Positions 36,801-48,800 of a stretch of DNA of 64,000 nt are shown piece by piece (the first letter of the stretch is position 1; the number at the start of each line of letters is the position of its first letter). The notes beneath the pieces are model-generated. The model worked only from the letters and a program-made list of their open reading frames with translations. It ran no database searches and was not told the DNA's origin. The translations under genes and the position numbers were made by a program. The stretch is from Petrolisthes cinctipes (Eukaryota > Arthropoda > Malacostraca > Decapoda > Porcellanidae), in the NCBI GenBank assembly GCA_033782935.1, contig JAWQEG010001329.1, positions 1 through 64,000 of the forward strand, written 5' to 3'.

Positions 36801-39800
36801 GTCGTGGAGTCAAATCCCAGCTCTGTTAGTGTATATTCTTAATGATATATATTCCGTATAACTGTATACAGTATTTGCTGTATATTGATATACAGTACAG
36901 TATTTGAATCTTGTTACTACGTATGCGTGGTAGGGCTAAGACATCAAGTTCCAAGTACTTGACCTGTAAATGACTGGGCTTTGTTATCACTGAATAAATA
37001 TATGAGTTAACTCATGTTTCTTCCTGTAATTTGCTCTTTTGACATGTATTCAAAGTTTTATTAACTTGCAACAAGGTACAGTCTCTCACTATAAGAATCT
37101 TTACGTACGAAGGTTCAGGCTATGTATATTTTACAGCAGAAATTCTAGCCAATACTACAGAATCTTGATTATCAATAATAGTCATATACAGTCATGGGAT
37201 AGTGGTGACAGCTGGGATTATTAATGTGGAGGCAATAGCTTTGAACTCTGATGAAGGTCTGTTTCTAGCATTTGCATATTTATTACCAATAAAATGAGCA
37301 GTGGAGAAATATAGTGGAAAGGGTAGGAAGCGTATGCTGCCTTCATGGACCCAGGCATATGATAAGTTTGATAGGAGAATAATGACAGATGTGCTAAGAA
37401 TTTACGTTGTTGGTGGGCGATTGCTTGAAGGCATTGAGGCCTTTTATAGAGAAGCAAATGCATGTGTGCAGGTAGAGGGTGATCTGAGTGAAAGTTTTTA
37501 TATTAGTGTAGGGTTGACGCAAGGGTGTGTTTTGTTACCATGGCTGTTCAATGTCTATAAGGATGGTTGTATGAGGGAGATAAAGGCCAAAGTGGATGGC
37601 CTGGGAGCCAAACTGAGGCTGAATGGAGTAAATTGGTCCTTAGTGGCAAGTTTATTTGCTGATGATACTGTGTTGATGGCTGAGAGTAAAAGGAAGTTAC
37701 AGAGGGTAGTGAATGAGTTTCAGTCCGTATGTAAACAAAGGAAGCTGAAGGTGAATGTGGGGAAAGTAAGGTGATGGTATTTGAGAGGGCAGAAACTGAA
37801 GTGATTGACTTTGTCACACCCTACAGAGTGGGAGTACCAACTAGGGATAAGTGTGAGATAACTCTAGGGGGTGAGATGATGGAGGAAGTGAAGGAGTTTA
37901 AGTACCTGGGTACAGTTCTGTGTAAACGTGGAAGTATGGAAGGAGAAATTAGGGAGAGAGCAGTGAAGGGTAGACAAGTCATAGGATCCTGGGGAGGATT
38001 ATGAAAGGAAGAAGTGTGTGTATGGAAGTGAAAAGGGGACTATGAAATAGTATAATCCTACCAACACTGACATATGCATCAGAGACATGGACATGGAGTA
38101 GGGCTCATCAGTCTAGAATAGGTGCAGTGATGAGTTACTTGAGAGGAGCAGGTGGGATGGAGAAAGTAATGAGTGTGTGTATGAGAGATGTTGTATGAGT
38201 GAGGAGGCAAAAAGTATTGAGTGTGGGGTGGTTGAGAGGGTGAAGTGTAATACATTGAGGTGGTTTGGACATGTGGAGAGAATGCAAGGTGAGGAGTTTG
38301 TAAGGAAGGTGTATGGAAGTGAAGTTGTGGTACCTGGTGTGAGAGGCAGACCTCCGGTTAGATGGCAGAACAGAGTGGAAGAGTATGTGAGGAGAGAAAC
38401 ATGAGGGGCAGAGGAGGGCTTGACCAAGTAAGGAGGGAGTGTTGGGACAGGAAAAACTTGAGACACTTCTGCCGTGGCCAGGCCCTTGGATGGAGTTCCC
38501 AGAGGGAACGAGGCATTGGAGCTATAGATAGATAGATAGATAACCATTAGGACTAAGGCCCGTAGTTTTACAAAATGTAAGGGTCCTTACTGGAGCTCTA
38601 CGAATTCTCCAAACTACTCCAGGCAACAGATTCCCTATTAGAAATACTGAAGGGTTCTGTGGCCTGGATTATTTTGGAGGATTTATAGAGCTCCGGTTAA
38701 TTTTTTTTTAAACTACGGGCCTAAGCACTTTCATAGCAGCTCATTATTAAAGAATGGTAATTATAGAAGGGAAAGAATCAAAGCTGATTGCAGTCAACCG
38801 GAAACCTCCAGTTATGTGCCAAATAATTTTAGATTTCCCATTCATACCTTACTATGATTCATCTGTACAGTTATGTATTCTAGAACATTGCAATTTATTG
38901 TGAATGTAGTGCACTGTGCAGTTTCATTGTTTTAGTTTTTCCCAATGCATAAATTTTAGTGACAAATTGACTAAATGTGGAATATTTTAAATTTTGTTCT
39001 TTTTCATGTTTTATCTATTTTAACCAACCTTATGGTTTTAACTCATTCTAACTTGGCCAGACATACAGATGGTTCATGCCCCTCCTGGAATAAACATTGT
39101 TCCAGTTTTGCCAGCTACCAATGGCCCTTTGAGGAGGATAGGTATAGAGTTAGAATAGTGGCCTTACCACAACTCATTTTATACAGTACACAGTGGCTTA
39201 AGATGTGCGAAGAACCCTAGAGGAGAGAAATACAACACTAAACAAAATCGGTTGACACTTCAGAAACAGTAAGGGCTAAACTAAGGGAGGTGTACACACA
39301 CACACTTAGTTGGTAGACATCATTAAAATCGAGAGTACATAAGCTATTATCTAACAGTTAATCTCAGACAGAGGAGATTGGCCTGGCACAAGGAAAGAAA
39401 GGGAGTAACTTATCATTTTAATATTAATTTATTTCCAGATAGGAGGTGAAGGGTGCTTTCAAATGCAGTAGGTAGGAGTTTGAATACTGGAAGGCACCAT
39501 ACAAGTTTTGTGTTATGTTTTATCAGTGTAGATGTCCTTAGGCACCTGTGTTCCCACTATCTTAGAAATTAGAAGAATTAAGCCATACAGGCTGGAGACG
39601 GCATTAGTTGTAATACTACAGGATTTATTGCCAGATCTTGAGAACAATTGACAAATTAGTATATTTACAGGAAGTTACCAAGTTAATGCAATAATAAAAT
39701 TCTCATCTCTTAACTAAGCAACCTGACTTTGAGACTTATTACTACTGTACATGTAAACCCTGTGGAGAAGGATAGTATCCTCCTATATTCTCAGAGGGCT

Positions 39801-42800
39801 ACATAATCTGTATGGCCTAGCTGTGCAGTGTGCATTTGTATCAATTGCTTTCTCCAATGAAGTTTTTGTGATTGATGAAATTATTGCCTTTAATAATAAA
39901 GGCATTATTATATCTAATTGTCCTACTTTTGACAGAATCATTTCATGGTGTCCTTGCCCTATTTCAAAGAACATTCGGTTGACTGAACCTATTTTGGTAT
40001 AATAACATGGTTTCTGTATACAGTATTGGCTAAGCAAAAATGGCTGTTGAGAAAATTGTACGTACTGTAGTAGTATTTAATACTCTCTCAAGTAATTTAT
40101 CTCATAGTAATTCAACTACAGTACAGTACTGGGTTTATAAATCGTTTTCACATTTTGGTATTGTAAAACTGTACATGGAAAGGCAGTGTTTCCCTATTCC
40201 CTGGTACAGTATTTTTATTTGTACCGTTATTCCTGTTCGAAACCATTCTTAATCATCAAGTTGCTTCACATATGTTCCTTATCACCATGCCATTCTTGTA
40301 CTTCATTCCCCAAATTGATGAACAGTGGTGTATGAAAAACAGTGCTAAATATTTATAGAAATGATTTAAAATGAATGGCTGAAAATGGTAGAGTATTGAT
40401 GATATAACCATTATTGTAAGGATTTTCTGAGACTGACAATGAAATTTGTAGCTTACCTGATTGAGTAGTTCTTATACTGTAATAGTACACATTATACATG
40501 TATAAATATAAACACTGAAAAATATTTATGCCGAGTTAAATACTGTACCAGTTACATACATTGAAAATAGGAACATGACTCATTCTTTAAATATTGGTGA
40601 GCCGTTTTGTGCTCCGATATTCATACCTATCCCCTAAGATGAGCTACATTTGATTATTGCATCCTCACACCCTTAGTAGCCGATCTCTCACCCAAAGCCC
40701 CTCATCAACAACGACTGCCCCATTCTGTTTTGTTGTGTATTGGAATTTTGACTTGGGATTTATGTTATTATTTTGTTTGAAGATATATTTTTTCTTATTT
40801 GATATGTTTAATCACTGTACTGTATAGTAAAAGCATTCTGGTATTACATTCAATAACCAGAAAAACTTCACACATTAATGAACACATACTTCATTATGGT
40901 GCACTGTGTAGTTGATTTTTTTTTCTTTTCTTTTTTTCTTTTTTTGCAATTCATGATTAATATGATTTACAGTCATTGAGACAAAACATTAGTTACAAAT
41001 TTACTATCTATAATTTCCTGTTATGTTTTTATTTAAGTGATAATGATCTGCACTGATTATCACAGCATAGCTAACTTTAGTGTCTCAAGAATGACAGAAA
41101 ATGCATGTCAGTGCTACACATTGCATGTCAATAAGTTTATAATTATTAATCCAGTGAGTGATCTGTCCTTTATAATTAAGAAGTTACACCTTGATGGAGC
41201 TGAGACATGGGACCATATATCAGATCAAGACAACTGCCTACTGTACAGAGTGAATACATTTGAAAATGCTTTATCCAAATAATGTCCTGTACTTAATTTA
41301 GTGAAACTGTCATATGACATGCAGATTGATTAGGAATATTCCAAACCCAATCCAAACCCAGTCACTCTACCTTTGATGATAACAAAGTAATCTAACTTGT
41401 ACAACTTTGGACTAAAAGTACTGTACCAGGAAAACAAACCTGTACTGTATCTCACTCCAGATTTATGTCCCCAGCTCTGTCAAAAGTATTTCTTCTTAAA
41501 TACTGTATTATGACTGGGAAATGACCCAATATATCCATACAGTATATTTATGCTCTTTGCTGCATATTCACACAATGTCATCTTGGAATGGAACTAGTAT
41601 TTTGATGACATGATGGATATGCTTCTTATGCTCTTCAGACAATATTACTGAATTGATTTTATAGTCCTGTAGTGAATTTATATTGAATGAATATATCATG
41701 AAGAGAAAACTACCAACCATTGATTAAAAAAAAAAAAAAGTATTACAAAAAATACTCCAAATTTAAAAAGTATGCTTTATCTTGAATAGCAGGGAGCAAG
41801 ATCTCAGTTTAATTGACCTGAAACTTGGTAACCAAAAATTAATAATGTCATACTTACACTAAACTAGGATTCATAGGAGAGATTAGGTTGACAAAACAAT
41901 GTATCGCTTCACCATTTTGTTCACTGCTGTTCCTGTAGTTAATCACTTGTCATGTTGGGGAAAGGTAGCAGGTATTATGGTCAACATGCTTAATTGAACA
42001 GTACATGATACAATATTTACTTCACTGCTACAAGAGGAATGGTATGGGAGTTAGGGATATGTAAGTTATGGGATACATGAAGTGAAGTGGAATAAGGTAG
42101 ACGGTAAAATGGAAGGTGTTTATGATTGTAGAATAGATGGGGAATAAGTGGAGACTTCATTGTGGAGGGGATATGGGAACTTTGAAGGAATACAGGATTG
42201 AGGGTATACTTCCATAATTATGCATGGGTTTATTTTTAAAGTGGAACTTAAGGATAATAGGACACTCACCAAGGAGGTGGTTTACTATGTGTGCTAATTA
42301 TTGCTGGAACTTATCAATGTCTGACTGGACAAGGGACTTTTCCCTTATTGCTTCATACCACAGTCAATCAAAATATGATATATACTGTTTGTATAATAAA
42401 ATTCATAATTCAGTTATGCTGAACATTATACTATATGGTTTAGTAGAGTATCATCATTGTCACTCATTATCAAAGTTAGTAAAATGGTGTACCTTTTCTT
42501 GGTAAAGTTGCTGGCACATGCAAGTGATGCAATTTATGGTGAAGCATTTTGACATGCATATCTGACTTCTTTGGAAGAAAAATTTTACCAGAGTAACTGA
42601 CTTGGCATTTTTTATAACTCAGCACTCACTGCCTTATATCCATCATACCATAGTGTAATGTATGACATGGAATAACATAGAATTGTACTAAAACCATGAT
42701 TGAATCTCATTCCTGTAAAAAAAAAAGAAAAGAGAAAGATAATTGTTTGCTTATTTGGGGAATAGTTTGTATTCTAGTTAGCAGAGACAATTATTTGTGT

Positions 42801-45800
42801 ATCAATAATGCTTTTTCTTTTGCAATATTAATGAATTCTAAAGTCTTGTTGTATTCTGTATATAGCATGTATTTATTATTACACTATGGTTGTTACTGAT
42901 GTTTATTACTGTATGTGAGTAGCATATATTCAGTACTAATCTGTATTATGATTAATTATCAGGGATGTAACATTGGTGTTGGAGCTGTGTACACCAGCTA
43001 AGCATATATTTAGTTATGTTTGAGTAACTTAGCAAGGATTTTATAAGAGGGTGGATTTATGCATGATATAATTTTGTTAACATACACACGCAAGTAAGCA
43101 CTGCATGAATGAATAACTGCAGATAATGTGCAACTTAACTGAGCCACAAAATATTTATGCTATATGTGGTTATCATTACTGAGGATATATAAAACAAAGA
43201 TATATAACAACATTAGTCAGGACAATACTTGGCAGAGCACTTTCACTTGCTTCACAACCTTAATCTATATGCCCAATTACCCATGGCTGGTTAAACATGT
43301 AGAAAGTGTTTAGCTTGACATGGGCTTTATTGTTGTTAATTCTAAAATCAATGTTAGTGTAGGTAATAAAAAATAGGATATACAGTATCAAGTTCTAACT
43401 TCATGTATGATTTTAAAAAGTTACTTCAAGCTGAGGATGCCTAGATTGTCAGTTATACAACTTAAGTAATGAGAGATGCTGCACCTTCCTGCCACTATAT
43501 TAACATAAAGTTATCCTCTCATTCATACTTAGTACTTGTACTCACATATGATTGCATACTGATATTAATTTAAAAGAAATAAAAAAAATCTGTAGTATTC
43601 CTAAGGAATATAAGATTGTTAAGGTTTGACTGATATTGACAGTAAGAGAAATGTGCAATACCTCACTATATATTGATAATACCACCATCCATCTCAGAAT
43701 ATCAAGTTCTTATCCCAGTGAAGTTTGACAGTTATTTCCTTGCACTGAACTGAACTGAACTGTACATTAGATAGCATTAGTGTAATATTGTAGTCAGTTT
43801 ACTTCTGACTGCTATCTCTGATCTTTCCAATCTACTGGTATTTGTATCTAGGAATTTCAAACAATATGGCATTTGATTTTCAATCTTCCTTCTTTTTATT
43901 TATGAGTGGTGTTATGTGTGGGCATGCACATAAATGCCCAAAGGTTCTCCTTCATCCTTAGTAAAAATATTTTTGAGAAAGAGCATTATACAGTACAATA
44001 TTTTGCTATAGATTATAAGTACAGTAAAGACAATCACAATTGTGTGGCAACTTGAGATCCTTTACCCTGTTTAATTTTTCTTGCTGAAAGGTCTTTTTAA
44101 ACTTGGTTTATAATATATAGCAGCCTAGTTACCTTTATTATTCCTTAGAAACGTTTGGAGAATATCTGACCCCTCTTGCCTGTGTGTAATTTGATAATGT
44201 CACAAAAATCCATGAATGCAAGTTTTTGTACCGTGATCTGTGATTGGTTGAGATAACTAAGCTTCATTTCTCCTTTATTCATGGAGTTTTATTATTGATT
44301 ATGTACAGACATCAAAAGTCCTGTTTCTTCTCCTGTCTGATGATAAACTTTGAAATCCATTTTAGTGTAATCAGATAAATATCCTTCCTGTGACCATGAC
44401 ATATAATTTACATCAGTATGAATATCAAGGTTTACTGTCCTACTGGAGAGCCATGAGAATTCTTGACTGTCATTTTGAAATAAACAGTCATTACAGGCAA
44501 AATATTTCCATAAATACTGTATTAAAGGAACAATTAATTTGCTGGACATTGTTTTTAATGTAGCACACAATGGAGTACAAATTTTGTGTGTGTTTTTTGA
44601 TGTTTTGAATCATTGTACTGTACACTCTTTATTATAGTGTAACCAATGTAAATAACCAGCCATCCTTCCCTTGAGTCTCTCTCTCCTTAACTCTTTCCTG
44701 TCTCCTGACCAGGATGGTGGCTTAGGGAACTTGTTGTTTAGCCATATTTTCTGGTACACTTGGTTCACAACTTGGTGAACTGGGGCTGAAATTATTATAA
44801 TGATATAATGCAGCATTATTTTATGAGGTAATACCTACCCCAATGATGGCAAATATTACCTCTTATTTTTAAAGGGGTTGTGTGGGAAATCAGCAACTTG
44901 GTTATGTCTGAAAGTACCTTGGTCCCATAGAATATTATGTTAAGTCCAGAAGGATGTCCCGGTGAAGGTGTTCCAGGTTGAACTCTCCACACAGCCCTAG
45001 TGGAGAGGGATAATACCCTCCAATACAGTAATCTCAATGAGTTCCATGGCCTGTATGATTTAACTTAGTACAGTAGTATGCATTGTATGCATTTCTGTCA
45101 GTCTAGGAAGGGTTACATTCTGTTTGTTGATTGACTGGCCCAGATGCTATTAAAATCAGTCATAGTATTGTACAGTATTTTTAGTCTTCCATGGAAATGA
45201 TATAGAAGAAAAGCATCAAGGAATGGTTCAAACCTTAAAAAAACACACACGCAAAACATGAAGGGTAATTATGGCTACATCTGAAAATTTACCCACTGAA
45301 TATTGCTTGGGAGAGAATAAACTAAATATCAAATCTTTGTTTTGTTTTGTACAATCTGTGGTACAATACAGTAACTGTAATGTAAATTTTTGTGTTCATA
45401 TAATTTATATTTTAACTGTACAAGAAATACAGTAACGTACTGTATACAGTATATATACCGGTAATCAAGTGTAGTATTCATGAAATATTTACAGGCGTGT
45501 TTTGTTTCTTAAGTTCCCGTTTAATTTACTGTAGGTAAATGAACATTATGTTTGCCAGGCTACACAAGGATCATACTGTAGTCAGAAAAGTACATATATT
45601 TGGTTTTGAGATTGAGGGCAAACTCCTTTGGCATTTGATTTCACTTTTAAAAATGATTAATAGGATTTATTTTAGAATACAAGTGTTGTTTTTTTAAACC
45701 AGGCAAGTATCTTTGATCTGGAATGTCAGAATGTGGGGAAGGTGTATTGGTCTACCTATTTGCATGCAAACCTTTGAAATGTATAACTTTCCTCTTCCAA

Positions 45801-48800
45801 GTGAAAAGTTTAGTATTAACTTCATAAGAAAAGTTCCGTTTAGTACTGTACTTCTCCTTGATTTATATGAGACCAATGTAAGCAGTCTATGAATTCTCCA
45901 AGTTCATTTCAGTCACCTTTTGAAACTGGTTTATATGATCCTAAGATTTTAATTACAGTATTGCCCCCACTTCATTTCAATCTCCCTTTGAAGGCGATTA
46001 AGGATTCTAAGATTATTATGAATGCCGGCTCAGGTGCGGTACTTTGGGGCCATGTTAAAAAACAGTGTCATAGTGTGACCAAAAATATTACAGTCCAACC
46101 ATTATGTACATTGTCCTCTGCTGATATTCTTGAATGCAACTGTTACTTGAAATTCTGCTCAAATTTTCATGGCATAAAGTTAAATTAGTTTTGTTTCAAG
46201 TAAACATCCAATTGCACCCCAAAAAGATTTATGCATCATCATGATCATCTATTTTTGCAATAGTACTAAATATAATTACTGGACTCATCAGTGATAGAAT
46301 CTGAAACTTGGTCTAAATCCTACTGAAACAATTTAAACTACCATATGTATATTTCCACAATCATTTCCCTTTCAGTAAGAGTACTTTTTTGGCCTTTGTT
46401 CAGTATATGAACCTTATTTCATTATATATTATGCTACATATTGAAAGTTGTGTAATTTCCTCTAACACCAGTGATTTCTAAATTTTGAACTCTGATGATA
46501 CAATGACGCTCTTCTTGAATATGGCCCTCAGTGGTGTGTTGTGGTGTTGTGGCCCGGTGGTGATGGTGACCGTGGCTGTCTTGTTGTCGCTCTTGTTTTC
46601 ACTTGCCAAAAATTGACCACTGGACAAGTTTAGACAGTATTGCATTATGTAGTGAATAGAGTTACCCTAGTACTATACTAAGTTAAAGATACATTAACAC
46701 TTAGTAATTGCTATCCAAAAGATGTTACCATTTAGTAATAGCCAGGCTATCTAGAATCTAAATATATATTAACAAGTAGTAATACAGTAGTTATCAAAAT
46801 TATATTAGCAGGTAGAAATAGCTTTCAAAGTAATATTAAGGTAAAGCCATGCAAAATTGGTCTGTATATAGTATAATGCTCTACTGCAGTTCAGTTTTTA
46901 TTGTTACAATGCATCACATTCCTGGAATAAGTTTCCATTCAAGTTGACAGTGACTCACTTTACTAGCTTTTAAATTAATTTATTTTGAAAATTTATATAC
47001 TGAAGTATACAAGTTGCAGCACAGTATCACATACTGTAGTGAGGGAATCAGTTGATGTTCTTTGGGATCTTTCCAATACAGTCCCATCATATACTGTAGG
47101 ATCATCATTCAGGACAAGTGGGGCAAATTCTGATACATGTTATTATTGGTTTATACTGTAGTTATAGTTTTGTCTATATCAGATTAAAAGGCATTACTGT
47201 CCTTGTATGTACAGTCGGCAGCAGGAATTCGTCCCTATCAACTCGAGTGAAAGGAGCTTGGTGATGTGGTAACGCTCTATGAGAGTTGACAAATATGGTT
47301 TATATGGCTAATACTAAAGATCATTAGCCATTTAAATTATTCTTTTCAATTTTTATACAGTGTTACCAGATCACCAGGCTCCTCTCACACGAGCTGAGCG
47401 GGACGAATTTCCGCTGCCAACTGTACAATATGTAAAAACTTTTACAATTTTGTACACTGCTGTAATTGGAAACAGTACATGAAAAGAGGCTCTGCATGGC
47501 CCTACCCATACATCATGAACTGGCTTGTTTTGTCTCTGTTGCAAAGCCTAGTAAGGAAGATTAATGTGTATATGCAATCTTGTAATGAAATATTACATTA
47601 TAATTTGTCCCATGTGTCCTGAAGTGCCCCATTTGATGATATACCATATACCCTGGGTGATGTTTCCTGCTGAGGCTACATATACTGTACCCCAATACCA
47701 AGTGCATGACTACACCCTCATCCCTCCCCTGCAGGATTACCATGTCATCTTCATGTACGAGCCTGACGACCGTTGTCTGGTGTTTGACTTAGACTCGGAC
47801 CTTCCCTTCCCTACCTACTTCCACAAGTATGTCACCGAGACCTTGCGTACAGACCACATCCTGCGACCTGAGCACTACAGGTATGTCCTTTCATCATTAC
47901 CTTGAGGGGGAATGTATAATCCATCCAAAATATTTTGTACACCTTTCATTAGAACCTTACTTTCTAGTGTATTATGTGTATGTTATGCTTCATCTGTATC
48001 CAAACCAATGCATTTTTGTTGTTTTCTTGAATGTTCATTCAACTCTTATCAAACATGAGAGTGTAAATACTGTACATCTTGGGAGACTGTATAACCGAGA
48101 GGGAGAGCATTAACATTTTACCATATAAACTCGCATATCAGATCAAGTGTAGTTTTTGGGCAAATTTATAGTACTGTACAGTGTACACTGGTCCTTGATA
48201 TTCAGTTATTTTTGTTAATTTTCTTGTTCCATCTTAGTGCCAAATTACCTATATCACTTGGTACTAGTTTTTGCATTAGTGAATTGAACTGTAATAAAGT
48301 CATGTTGGTTATTGTAAGGGAAAATGAAAATGATCTGTGAACTCAGTGTCTTCTGTTTCTCTCTCCCTTACTCCCTGTCTCACTATTGAACTTGTGCATG
48401 CATAGTGGTACTGTACTGAAATAACCTCAACATGGTGTCTCCACTCTTAAGAATTTTACTTTGGCTAATGCCAAATGAATTTACTCAACACATGGAAAAT
48501 TCTGGATCCATAGGGTTACTTGTAAGAGAGTGTGAGAGGTGACGTGAACTGGATACCTACAGTATGGTTTTAAGATTGTCAGTAAAGTGAGAGAGGGTAT
48601 TGGAGGTGTATACTATGCTTCCTTTTATAGATACTTCAGGGTGGTACCAGCCTCTCTGTTCCTGCAAAAATTTGCCAGTGACAGACGACACATGAGACGT
48701 GATGATGGTACCTGGATGCACCCACCACCACCAGCATCGCCTATCTCAACCCCAGGTCAGTCACTACCCATTGACAACCTGAATTGGCCAGTTTCTTCAT

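Noticed and set aside
41037..41282. An 81-codon + strand ORF in NTAQ1 intron 2
   Set aside because: No recognisable domain, AT-rich composition like its surroundings, and no splice context. ORFs of this size are expected by chance here.
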